Positions 46,401 through 55,640 of a stretch of DNA of 64,000 nt are shown here, piece by piece. The DNA comes from Beta vulgaris subsp. vulgaris (Eukaryota > Streptophyta > Magnoliopsida > Caryophyllales > Amaranthaceae). The notes below the pieces were generated by a model. It was not told the origin of the DNA. It saw nothing but the letters and a program-made list of their open reading frames with translations, and did no database searches. Both the position numbers and the translations under genes were made by a program. The stretch is from the NCBI RefSeq assembly GCF_026745355.1, contig NC_079209.1, positions 46,597,285-46,661,284 of the forward strand. The letters run 5' to 3'. The stretch's first letter is position 1; every line of letters starts with the position of its first letter.

Positions 46401-49144
46401 GGTAAAATTTAGATGGGTGACAAGAAACCATGCCCTTTTTGCAAGCTTTGCTTCATCATAGTTTTTCCTCTTTCCATAGTCCTTATACACCAACAATCTG
46501 ACCGCACAGGTCCATGGTCCAGATTTTTCTGTTCCCAAAACAAGTGGATGGGACTGAATTTAGTAACCAATTTTAGCTAAGTATTCATTAATTAAATCTT
46601 TGCATATCTCTATACTTACGACCTGATCCGTAAGGACTGTCTAAATTAGGTCAGTTCAAGGTTCATCTTATTAGTAGTTATGATTAAGGAAAATGACTGG
46701 TATGCGCAAAAGCTTTCTAGAAAAAAGTACAATGAGGTAGCAGCGCAATGTATGAAACTTGAACTGCATAATGCTTATGAAAAAGATTGAACCTGTTTCT
46801 CTTTATTTCCTACGGGAGCAAGGCCAAAGAAACGGGTTACATGCACAGCATCAATATTAGTGTATGGTTCACGAGCATAAAAGACAGTCTTTGAACCTGC
46901 AATGTGATAGCTATCATGTAGAAAACCCAATGTTAGAAAACTCAAGGCGAGTGGAAAGAGACAAAAAGAGGAGATTCTCTACTAAAATAACATCCATGCA
47001 ACAGCTTAAAACATGTATGTAAATCAATGCCCCATCTATGTAAACTACGAGCCTAACACAGCCACTTCAAAACATGCATCGGTAGCAATTTCTATAAACA
47101 GAATATAATCATAACTTACCGAGGCTTAATCTCTGCTACCAATTCTGCTATAGTGGAATCGCTGCCAAGGGAGTCCGATAGCCCAGGTGGTATATCACCG
47201 GCTGAAGTCCTATTTGTAACTCCGCTAGGCCATTCATTAGTTTAACTAGTTAAGAAACCCAAACTAGACCACTATTAAGACTACTAACAATTATAGCTCG
47301 TAAGGAAGAAAAAGTAGGCAGCCAACAATAAAGCAACTGACAAGGATATGTTAGAAACAAATCAACTACTCCAGGCTCATCAGCTAATGCCCGCAACGCA
47401 TCCACATCATCCTGACTATATGTTCCAAATTGTTGTCCACTTGGTGATTGCCTACCAGATAAGTATGCCACAGACAACCCTAATTATCAATGAGGTAAAT
47501 CAGCATAATACAAAAGGAACTATTAACATACAAAGATGAACCATAATACTAATATTGATTTGATTTAAAAACAGCTAACCCTTGACTGCACTCAGTCCAC
47601 CCAGATGCAGAGGAAACAAATATATGTTAAGTGAGCTGACTTTGCCATACCAAATAGCCATTATGTCTGCTAGCATTTGCTATGGCAATATATAGACAGC
47701 AGAGCCCAAAATTTACAATTATTCCTCCTCTACCATCTACTGCCCATTCCATTTGATGTTAAAAGCAAAAGGGAAGTTGTAATCATGTCTGAAAACCACA
47801 ATCAAATACCTCATTCTTCCATGAGGCATAGTCGCATAGATATGCTTTCTTAAGCATCTAAGGTAATACATGCTACTAAGCAACCATTTCTTCATTGCTT
47901 AACTTTTCACCGTGCTTATACCGAAGTGTTTAATTCTCTTGATGGTATTATAAAAATATTTGCGTGAAATATACTTGAATGTCATACTCACATACTACTT
48001 CCATTGATAAAATGATCCTAAGTAAGCCTTCCCATTTGAGTGCATTTCATTTAGCATTCGCCCTCATAATTCCCTCCCAACAAAAAAGTCACTAATATTT
48101 CAAACACATACCTACTCTTCACTTCAACTTATCACCAGACATACCAATTCACTTTCCATATAATATTATGCTACTTCGTTAACCCAATTCATCACCTTCC
48201 CTACTGCATTCTCTAATTACCTCTCCCACTAAGTTGTTCTCTCGTACAAGACCGATCTTCTCGCTTTTTATTACCTATCTACAATCCCCCCAACTTAGCC
48301 TATGTTCTTTTGGACTGAAGTGAACTGAATTTGTTTGAACTGAACTAAACTGAAATGAACGAAACTGTAAGAGGAAACTAACTAAACTGAAATGAAATGA
48401 ATTTGTCTGAACTGAATTTAATTTTCATTAATTCAGTCCAAAAGAGCAGACCTTACTACCCAAAAATAACAAATCCAGTTCAAAAGGAAATGCCACAACT
48501 TACAACAAATTCCAACTTCTAAAGCAATAACCACGTGCAAGTGTTACCATCAATCCAGTTCAGCTTACCAGAAACGAATAACGCTAACCTAATTAACAAA
48601 AATAATCAAACTCCCACATCTAAATCACCAAATTCATGCAATAGATAGAAGGTAAAAAGAATCATGAAAGAAAAGAAGTACAAACCAAAAAGAGTGAAAT
48701 TGCCGCTGCCTTTCAACCAAAACAAATTATTACAAACCCTAAAACCATCCATTTTAAACCCTAGATTGGCGGGATCTTTAACTGAAGCAGAGAGAACTTT
48801 AGGTGCCGCAACGCCAAAATCGCCGATAAAGTAAGTGGGTATAGGAATATCACGACGCTCTTCTATGTACTCCATAAATTCTTCAAGAAGTTCTGTTGAG
48901 TCTGGGAAGAATTGTCCGACGCATAGTAAAGCGTCGAATGGGCCAGCTGATTTGTTTACCTGAAATTTGATACAAGTTTTTGAGTTAGAAAAGGAAGTAA
49001 TTGAATTAAAGAGCTAAGTTGAGTTTTATGGTGGGTTGAAAATGGTGGAGAGAGAAATACCGAGAGGAAGCGTTTGAAGAGCGCGGATAGACGGCCGTTT
49101 ACGTCGCCGGAGAGAAGAATCCGGGGAGGAGAAGGAGAAGCCAT
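37336..49144 (-). CDS. C3H64: CWF19/CwfJ-like protein with two CCCH zinc fingers (C3H64 type), complete
   Basis: Homologue of Arabidopsis zinc finger CCCH protein 64, a CWF19L1-like protein; the family is linked to spliceosomal and debranching functions (knowledge of the family, not shown here). Ten exons: 49061-49144, 48686-48959, 47350-47479, 47120-47239, 46793-46910, 44371-44813, 43881-44166, 41229-41322, 37561-37706 and 37336-37470, totalling 1830 nt for 609 residues. The N-terminal part is metallophosphatase-like (ILLSGDVNGRLSALFKRF, DALLCVGQFFPDS, IPTYFIGDFG). Two C-x8-C-x5-C-x3-H fingers lie at residues about 316-335 and 348-367. CwfJ C-domain 1 is HIT-like (CWFCLSSPNVESHL, VDDHVLLIPVEH). 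C-domain 2 ends GFFYVELHDGTI, FPVQFGREV, LKMPDRADWRNCKLSKDEE. All exon phases agree. Intron 3 is U12-type. Confidence 0.93.
37707..41228 (-). other. Intron 8 of the C3H64-type gene, with a large diverged tandem duplication
   Basis: A 3522-bp intron. Two blocks, about 37810-39290 and about 39420-40600, repeat in the same order. Anchors are TTGATATGAACTC, GTGTCAGACAC followed by GCAGCTCAAATTT, GGACACAGGGACA, AAGAAAAGGAAGGAGA followed by CAGCTTT, and GAGTACGTCAG. The first copy carries roughly 300 bp (about 38330-38640) absent from the second. No coding content. Confidence 0.75.
42105..42200. repeat. Degenerate tandem repeat of TTRATYAACTCTAGTACTCCC type
   Basis: Four to five imperfect units of about 22-30 bases lie in intron 7 of the C3H64-type gene. 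No other function is visible. Confidence 0.6.
42329..42537. mobile_element. MITE in a TA microsatellite, with long inverted ends
   Basis: The left end contains TATGAGAATGCATACTTG and TATGAGAAATGAGAATGAAT. The reverse complement of the right end contains CATGAGAATACTTCTTA and CATGAGAAATGAGAATGAAT. The pair form an imperfect inverted repeat of about 45 bp. Both sides are (TA)n runs. There is no coding capacity. Confidence 0.72.
42610..42850. repeat. Degenerate array of about 25-30 bp units containing GGGTAACTTT
   Basis: At least eight occurrences of (A/G)GGGTAACTTT or GGATAACTTT variants are spaced by AT-rich linkers, all in the same direction. It forms the subterminal part of the TIR element at 42571-43441. 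Confidence 0.85.
42953..43378 (-). pseudogene. Captured host gene fragment inside the TIR element
   Basis: The minus strand is open from about 43378 to a stop at 42953. It reads HFRTTPEFTSSCDTIFSDLQ, then MWRPSPPSRAQVAGAYRSLR, DEFREFAVVLFADAVVSNAS and VCVGVAGIGGVGMAAR; a further hydrophobic stretch (GLIGFVIGVYALGVAN) follows in another frame. Composition is typical of a plant exon and unlike the AT-rich flanks. The source gene was not recognised; a small membrane-associated protein is possible. A 15-bp internal duplication (GTTGGAATGGCAGCM) precedes the stop. Confidence 0.65.
43442..43495. repeat. (TA)n microsatellite
   Basis: A TA dinucleotide run, interrupted by AA, directly bounds the right end of the gene-fragment-carrying element. 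A similar run at 42538-42570 bounds its left end. Confidence 0.95.
43881..44166 (-). CDS. C3H64: Exon 7 of the C3H64-type gene: CwfJ C-terminal domain 1
   Basis: It encodes SKECWFCLSSPNVESHLIIS, LAKGPLVDDHVLLIPVEHSP and FFELISKRGTHANLQ, the HIT-like CwfJ_C_1 domain with its His-rich motif. Entry phase is 2, exit phase 0. Confidence 0.93.
44371..44813 (-). CDS. C3H64: Exon 6 of the C3H64-type gene: linker and tandem CCCH fingers
   Basis: The exon opens KFMHAISPTPAS, passes a low-complexity linker (DEQYWRYDVKKQKQ), then encodes CFKYLSCGSCPRGDDCRFRH and CFDFLNKGKCERGPECQFKH, both with the exact C-x8-C-x5-C-x3-H spacing of CCCH zinc fingers that bind RNA. It ends in an Arg/Ser patch (NRRSRSH). 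Confidence 0.93.
44814..46792 (-). other. Intron 5 of the C3H64-type gene
   Basis: A 1979-bp phase-0 intron. Small ORFs (for example 46164-46358 plus and 46308-46538 minus) show no recognisable similarity. A CATCATCCACAACC-rich stretch near 45790-45960 was read and rejected as coding. No transposon ends were identified. Confidence 0.55.
47240..47349 (-). other. U12-type AT-AC intron (intron 3 of the C3H64-type gene)
   Basis: After the codons for VVDLFLT the minus strand reads ATATCCTT, the exact U12 5' splice-site consensus. Near the 3' end TTTCTTAACT matches the U12 branch-site consensus (TTCCTTRAC), and the intron ends AC about ten bases after the branch adenosine. Splicing here joins AC|T to keep Thr-Asn-Glu-Trp in frame. 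No GT-AG alternative gave as good a reading. The intron is only 110 bp. Confidence 0.85.
48304..48447. mobile_element. Small MITE in intron 2 of the C3H64-type gene
   Basis: GTTCTTTTGGACTGAA at 48304-48319 is matched in inverted orientation at 48432-48447 with one mismatch. The interior is low complexity, repeating AACTGAA-like words. The target duplication was not resolved. Confidence 0.65.
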
Positions 49145-49250
49145 GGGAGACAGAGAGAACGAGAAATACCGAAAGGAAGCGTTTGTTCTTTCTTTCGTTT
49201 TTTTTATTTGGTTAAAGAGTCCCCAAGTCCTAACAAGATTATTTCATTTC
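49145..49250 (-). promoter_or_regulatory. Remaining native 5' leader of the C3H64-type gene
   Basis: Only 106 bp of host sequence separates the start codon from the copia LTR. It holds CGAGAAATACCGAAAGGAAGCG-like sequence (plus strand) that repeats the exon 1/intron 1 junction about 108 bp away, a small local duplication. No TATA box was seen in it. Confidence 0.55.
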
Positions 49251-49489
49251 TGTTGTGAGAAATAGAGAGAAAAGTTACGTAAATATATCAGATAATATTG
49301 TATATGTATTGATGTGAAGAACTGATTTCTTACACCGGTATTTATAGGTAAAATTATACTGTTTTAACATTACATTTTCAACAATTTCTGCACGGACGAA
49401 AAACTTTCCTAACATGCAGTAAATGCATGTCAGGACATTCACTATGCCAGCTTGAACAGTGAAAATTTCCAATTCACTGTTTCTAAACA
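49251..49489 (-). repeat. 3' LTR of the copia element, promoter facing the C3H64-type gene
   Basis: 239 bp. On the minus strand it holds CCTATAAATACC, a good TATA box at 49339-49346, about 195 bp before the host start codon and pointing at it. Compared with the 5' LTR there are roughly ten differences, including a short gap near 54570. Confidence 0.93.
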
Positions 49490-49722
49490 CTCCCCCTTGA
49501 ATGTCCACTTATAATTCATAATAGACGTTGTCTTATTAAGAATCTTTGTTAGGAAAAATCCCGTGGGAAAAATCCATAATTAGGGAAAGAGTACAACTAT
49601 TATGTATCCTTATATGCTTAAAATCAACTGCCTCATTAAAAACCTTGTCAGGAAAAACCCGGTGGGATAAAAACCTGATCGAAGGGAAAAAGGGTGCAGC
49701 GCATATAATACTCCCCATGAAT

Positions 49723-51333
49723 TTAGCATACATCACGAAGATGACGCATTCCAATTTTTCGGACTAATTCTTCAAATTTCTTCGCCGGAAGGGATTTGGT
49801 GAATAAATCTGCAAGATTCTCACATGATTGGATTTGTCGGATGTTGATCGTCCCTTCCTTTTGGAGGTCATGAGTGAAGAAGAGCTTTGGTGATAAATGT
49901 TTAGTTCTGTCTCCTTTGATGTACCCTTCGCTTACTTGGGTGATGCATGCAGTATTGTCTTCGTAGATGATAGTTGGATTTGTTGTTATTGTTTCCATCC
50001 CACATTCTTCTTGGATATTCTTGATCATTGACCTTAGCCATACACATTCTCTTCCAGCTTCATAAAGAGCAATTAATTCTGCATGATTTGATGACGTGGC
50101 CGTCAAAGTCTGCTTCGTGGATTTCCAAGATATTACAGTACCTCCATAAGTGAATAGATATCCGGATTGAGACTTAGCCTTCTGCGGATCTGATAGGTAG
50201 CCAGCATCTGCATATCCAATGAGTGACGCATTTGGTCTCGACTGATAGAATAATCCAAGATCTTGTGTTCCTCGAAGATAACGTAATAAGTGTCTGACTC
50301 CATTCCAATGTCTCTTTGTTGGTGCATTGATGTATCTAGCTAACAAATTTACTGAAAAAGCTATGTCAGGTCGAGTATTGTTAGCCAAGTACATTAAGGC
50401 ACCAATTGCACTTAGATATGGTACTTCAGGACCAAGGATTTCTTCGTTTTCTTCTCGTGGTCTGAATGGATCATCTTTCTCATTCAGGGAACGCACTACC
50501 ATTGGAGAACTTATTGGGTGGGCTTTGTCCATGAAAAAACGTTTTAGAATTTTTTCTGTATAGTTTGATTGATGGACAAAAATCCCATTTCTTAGATGTT
50601 CCATTTGCAAGCCAAGGCAAAATTTTGTCTTCCCGAGATCTTTCATCTCAAATTCTTTCATCAAGTATTTTGCAGTCGCTTCAAGTTCTCTAGGAGTTCC
50701 GATAATGTTCAAATCATCGACATATACAGCAATGATCGCGAATCCTGAATTTGATCGCTTAATGAAAACACAGGGACTGATTTGATTATTTTTGAATCCT
50801 TCTTTCAATAGGTATTCACTAAGACGATTATACCACATTCTTCCAGACTGTTTTAACCCATAGAGTGATTTTCTCAATTTTATTGAGAACATCTCTTTGG
50901 GCACTACATCCATATAAATATGCGGTCACTACATCCATCAATCTCATTTGCAATCCTTTAGAAACTGATAAACTTACCAGAAATCTTAGTGTAGTTGCAT
51001 CGACTACTGGAGAATATGTCTCATCATAATCAATCCCTGGCATTTGCGAAAAGCCTTGGGCTACTAATCTTCCTTATATCTAGTAACCTCATTTTTCTCA
51101 TTTCGTTTTCTCACGAATACCCATTTGTACCCAACTGGTTTTACACCTTTTGGTATTTGGGTTATTTGACCGAATACTTCACGTTTTTCAAGTGATCTCA
51201 ATTCTGCTTGAATTGCCTCTTTCCATTTTGGCCAATCTTTTCTACGGCGACATTCATCAACTGTATTTGGCTCTACATCATTTTCATCGTATGTCATTTC
51301 AACCGCTATCGAGTAAGCAAAAATTTCATTCAA
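49723..51333 (-). pseudogene. Copia reverse transcriptase and RNase H
   Basis: The N-terminal RT piece (KGVKPVGYKWVFVRKRNEKN, DYDETYSPVVDATTLRFLVS) is separated by frame changes near 51060 and 50900 from a long open part with RKSLYGLKQSGRMWYNRLSE, the catalytic YVDDLNIIGT and RNase H (YADAGYLSDPQKAKSQSGYL, SSNHAELIALYEAGRECVW). It ends RKIGMRHLRDVC at 49723. Confidence 0.92.
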
Positions 51334-51793
51334 GACAACATCTTTTCGATTCCATTGTCTCTTTGTAGAAACATAATTAATTGAAGTTTCATTGTTGTCT
51401 ATGCTTTCATGTTCCTTTTCTTCTGGAACACGTTTGTCTTCATTTTTGTTTTCATCATGCTCTTTGGGAGATTTATATTAATTTCGTTCGTTGTCTCCCC
51501 TTGCCTTTTCATTTTTCTCGGTTTTAAATCTTTAGAACCGGGTGGTCTGCCACGTTTTCGACGTGCTATTGACTCATTTTCAATTGCCTTATTGTCATTA
51601 GGAATTTCAATCCGTTCCGGAGCATTCGCAGCAGGTACATGTGACTTTGTCACTTTCTTAGAATCTGTGAATGCATCTGGCAATTGGTTTGCAATACTTT
51701 GCAGATGAACAATTTTCTTGACTTCTTGTTCACATGAATTTGTTCTCGGGTCCAGAAACGACATTTGCGATGCGTTCCATGTAATTTCCGATT

Positions 51794-52880
51794 TTATATT
51801 TTGTGGGTCCACTTTCTCTCCCCTAAGGATGGGAATACCGACTCATTAAAATGACAGTCGGCAAATCGAGCCGTAAATAGATCACCAGTTGTTGGCTCTA
51901 AATATTTGATAATTGATGGAGATTCAAATCCAACATATATTCCCATCCTTCTTTGTGGACCCATTTTAGTAGTTGGGGCGGAGCAATAGGTACATGTACA
52001 CGACCCAAAAATTCTCAAATGTGAGATATTCGGTTCTCGACCTAATACTAATTGTAATGGTGAGAATTTGTGATAGGCTGTCGGCCTTAATCTTATCAAT
52101 GTTGCTGCATGTAATATAGCATGACCCCAAGTAGTAGATGGCAATTTTGACCTCATTATTAATGGTCTTGCAATTAATTGTAGTCTTTTGATTAATGATT
52201 CAGCAAGACCATTTTGTGTATGTACATGAGGTACAGGGTGCTCAACAATAATCCCAATAGACATGCAATAGTCATTAAATGTTTGGGATGTAAATTCCCC
52301 AGCATTGTCTAATCTTATTTTCTTTATTGTATGATCTGGGAATTGAGTTCTTAATCGAATTATTTGAGCCAAAAGTTTTGCAAATGCAACATTTCTGCTT
52401 GACAGAAGGCTCACATGTGACCATCGAGTAGAGGCATCAATTAATACCATGAAATAACGAAATGGTCCCATGCAGGTGAATAGGCCCACAAATATCTCCT
52501 TGAATTCTTTCTAAAAACATTGGAGATTCAGTGGCAATCTTATTTATAGATGGTCTGATTATCAATTTGCCAAGTGAGCATGCAGAGCATGTTAATTCAT
52601 TTGACCGAGGAATTTTGACATTCTTTATAGAGTGTCCATTTGAGTTTTCAATGATTCTATGCATCATTCCTGTGCCGGGATGGCCTAATCGGTCATGCCA
52701 TAGAGTAAATGATTTTCTATTATCTAACTTCTGGTTAGATATCATATTAATTTCAATCGGACGTATATCTATGCGATATAGTCCCGAGGAAATTGCTGGC
52801 AATTTTTCATAGATGTATTTCTTGCCGTATTTCTCCGTTAGGCATATGAATTCCTCTTTGTTCACTGTCATTGTTTCCAA
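51794..52880 (-). pseudogene. Copia integrase
   Basis: The pre-integrase zinc region gives LWHDRLGHPGTGMMHRIIEN and CSACSLGK. The core follows after a frameshift near 52440-52490: FMVLIDASTRWSHVSLLSSR, IRLDNAGEFTSQTFNDYC and the Glu motif HTQNGLAESLIKRLQL. The third catalytic acid is present, so apart from the frameshift the domain looks intact. Confidence 0.9.
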
Positions 52881-52899
52881 ATGGTAACCATTCTGACGT

Positions 52900-53135
52900 A
52901 CATCTTTGAAACTTATGAGGTTCCTTCGAGATTTACTCGAATATAATGCGTCTTATTATCAATTTTGTCCCATTTGGAAATATAATGCAGCTTTTCCAGA
53001 GCCTTCAATTAGCTTGGCTGTCCCAGAAATTGTACTAACATTTGCTTGGAATATTGTAAGTTTTGAAAAATACTCTTTATTTTTCAATATGGTGTGTGTT
53101 GTCCCACTGTCCAGGAGACATTGTTCTTTGTTCCA
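52900..53135 (-). pseudogene. Copia protease fragment
   Basis: The minus strand encodes CLLDSGTTHTILKNKEYFSK then ANVSTISGTAKLIEGSGKA, the copia retropepsin with DSGT active site. It is out of frame with its neighbours. Confidence 0.8.
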
Positions 53136-53253
53136 ACTTCTGATGAATTCATATCTTCATAAATAAATAGATAAGAAAAAAATCATATTTTATTAATAAT
53201 AAGGAACGAATACATGAAAGTGGATATTGAAGCAGTTAAATAAACTAAGCACA

Positions 53254-54330
53254 TTAATGATTGTGATCTAAACAAATTATTTCTACTTCAGCATCATCCA
53301 TAAAAAAATCTGAAACATCAAGGCTGGGCATCGATGTAGTGGCTTCATTAACAAAGTTTGCTTCAGCATTTTTTCCTTTGTTTTTTATTGAAGCTTGATA
53401 TAGTTCTACCAAATGTTTGGCAGTACGACATGTGCGGCCCCAGTGCCCAGTCATGCCACATCCATGGCAAGTATGATTTCCTTTATAGGAGTCTCCCTCT
53501 GGTTTTCATATGATTGTCCCCAATTTTTATCAGAATGTTTAAAATATTATTTCTTGGGGAAAATCGGCCTCTGCCACGTCCACACCCTCGGCAGGTAATT
53601 ACCACGTCCTCTCCCACGACCGTTGTAATTACCGCGTCCACCACTATGTATAGCATTTGCTTCTGGTGGATTAGAGCTTTCTATTGCATTTATCTCATGA
53701 GTGGCTGAAGACCCCGTAGGTCTAAGATTATGATTTTTCAGCAAAAGATCATTATTTTGTTCAGCCACAAGTAGTACTGAGATTAGCTCAGAGTACTTTT
53801 TGAAAGCTCTGAACCTGTATTGTTTTGCCAATATGATATTAGAGGCGTGGAAAGTGGAGAGCGTTTTATTTATCATTTGCTCTTCTGTGATGGGATGATC
53901 ACAATATCTTAACAATGATACAATTCTAAACAATGTTGAATTGTAATCACTGACGTTTTAAAATCCTGAACCTCAGATTGGTCCAGTCATAATGTGCCTT
54001 TGGGAGGAGCACATTTTTGTGATGCCCATATCTTTCATTTAGGCTATCCCATAGTTCTTTTGGATCATCCACAAGTATATATTCACTTTTTAAACTTTCA
54101 TGTAAATGATGTCTTAGGAGGACTAAGGCTTTTGCCTTTTCTTGTACAATCGCAATTTTAACTGATGCGGCTGTTGTAGTTGCATCCCCTTGTTGGGTTG
54201 TCACATCTTTAATTGTATGTTCCAGTCCTTGGGCCTTTAAATTCATTTGGGCGTCCACCGTCCATTCTAAAAACTTTTGCCCAGATAGATCTAGTATGTT
54301 AAATTGTCTTTTCACTAGATCTCCCATTCT
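53254..54330 (-). pseudogene. Copia gag, frameshifted
   Basis: Starts MGDLVKRQFNILDLSGQKFL and continues through HHLHESLKSEYILVDDPKEL and LWDSLNERYGHHKN. A frame change near 53950 leads to LLRYCDHPITEEQMINKTL and a Gly/Arg-rich region (GGRGNYNGRGRGRGNY). A further frame carries the zinc knuckle CHGCGMTGHWGRTC (53410-53460). Confidence 0.87.
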
Positions 54331-54374
54331 TTTGACTTTAAAAAAAATCCGGTAGAACACTCGTGCTGATAACG

Positions 54375-54610
54375 TGTTGTGAGAAATAGAGAGAGAAGTT
54401 ACGTAAATATATCAGATAGTATTGTATATGTATTGATGTGAAGAACTGATTTCTTACACCGGTATTTATAGGCAAAATTATATTGTTTTAACATTACATT
54501 TTCAACAATTTCTGCGCGGACGAAAAACTTTCCTAACATGCGGGTAAATGCATGTCAGGACATTCACTTTGCTTGAACAGTGAAAATTTCCAATTCACCG
54601 TTTCTCAACA
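54375..54610 (-). repeat. 5' LTR of the copia element
   Basis: 236 bp, starting in element sense TGTTGAGAAACGG and ending TTCTCACAACA. It has the same TATA box as the other copy and is followed by the primer-binding region. Confidence 0.93.
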
Positions 54611-54659
54611 ATTTCTTATTTTTCCACATTTGTCGATGTACATCTCGTATTTATATTAA

Positions 54660-54850
54660 GATATAAGTAAAACATCTGACAAAAATTATTAAAACAGACG
54701 GTCTAATTTTAATATAAAATTAGGCATAATTACTAAGTGAATTAAATTAGTCACCGAAAAAAATAACCTAGTTATTATTAGGATAATCCTCATTTTGATA
54801 TTGGGCTTACCATCAGGCATCTCTTATAAGACAAACTCAACATCTGGTGA
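54660..54850 (-). repeat. Dispersed repeat family, copy 2
   Basis: The reverse complement aligns with 35636-35835: both contain GAGTTTGTCTT(G/A)TAAGAGA, AATATCAAAA, ACTAGGTTA and TTTTATATTAAAA followed by TAGACCGTCT. It is probably a non-autonomous DNA transposon; precise ends are not clear. Confidence 0.62.
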
Positions 54851-54961
54851 GTCTTTGGTTTCTATAGGAGTATAGGGTAAAGAAAATAAAATCAAGAAAG
54901 GACTAAAGAGGAAAAGGAAACAAAAGTCCTTTATTGAAAAGGTTGTTTCATTAGTAAATTA

Positions 54962-55343
54962 CTCTCTCCATCTCATTTTATAATTCCTGTTTTACGTTGG
55001 GCACGGGAAGTAATAAAACAACAATTATTATGTGCTTGCATTGAGAGTTGTTATGTTTTTTTGGAATTATTGTCATTAAAAATGAAAAAGAAATAGAACA
55101 TCAAATGGGTGGACATGTGAAAAGAGGAGAGAGAGAGAGAGAGAGTGAAAAAAATATTTTTTTGTTATACCAAACCAGTGAGATTGAAGGAACATTGAAT
55201 GAGCGAGGGTGTCAAAAGCCATGTGAAAAGGTGGAGAAAGAGGGTAAAAAGGTGATGTTCAAAAATGGAAATAAGATAAATGAGAACAACATTTTGGGAC
55301 ACCCAAAATGGAATACGGGAACTATAAAATGGGACGGAGGGAG
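54962..55343. mobile_element. Stowaway MITE (Tc1/mariner), 382 bp
   Basis: The left end is CTCTCTCCATCTCATTTTAT and the reverse complement of the right end is CTCCCTCCGTCCCATTTTAT, flanked by TA on each side (54960-54961 and 55344-55345). It contains a (GA)n run at 55122-55144. ORFs inside are not recognised proteins. Confidence 0.88.
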
Positions 55344-55640
55344 TAGTATATAACTCTTCCACCTTTCTTCCTTCTCTCACGATTTCTCCAAAATCTCCAC
55401 CATTACTATCAAAAGGTAGTTTTTCTCAATTGCTATTAATTTTTTAAATAAATGGATCACCAATGTAATGGGACCAACACTATTCTAAACAATGTATCTC
55501 TTTGTAGTATATATTTTATCATAAAACGTAATAGTGTGTTGTGTACCTTGTACCACAATTCTAGCATAAGGAGTTGGTAGTGCAACCCAACGCCACAATG
55601 GTCACGTTAATAGCCTTGTCAGCGGGCATCGACAAACCAG
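55344..55640. other. Spacer between the Stowaway MITE and a hAT end
   Basis: No gene recognised. A pyrimidine-rich stretch follows the MITE. Confidence 0.4.

Larger units (their letters stand above)
49251..54610 (-). mobile_element. Ty1/copia element with both LTRs, inserted upstream of the C3H64-type gene
   Basis: LTRs at 49251-49489 and 54375-54610 match closely, and the target duplication ATTTC is at 49246-49250 and 54611-54615. Coding is on the minus strand: gag, protease, integrase, RT, RNase H, with several frameshifts. The polypurine tract TTCAAGGGGGAG is at 49490-49501. The sequence after the 5' LTR reads CGTTATCAGCACGAGTG, the likely primer-binding region. The element starts 106 bp upstream of the C3H64-type ATG and has the same orientation. 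Confidence 0.96.

Noticed and set aside
46164..46538. Small ORFs on both strands between exons 5 and 6 of the CwfJ gene
   Set aside because: No recognisable domains, opposing frames, and inside a well-supported intron.
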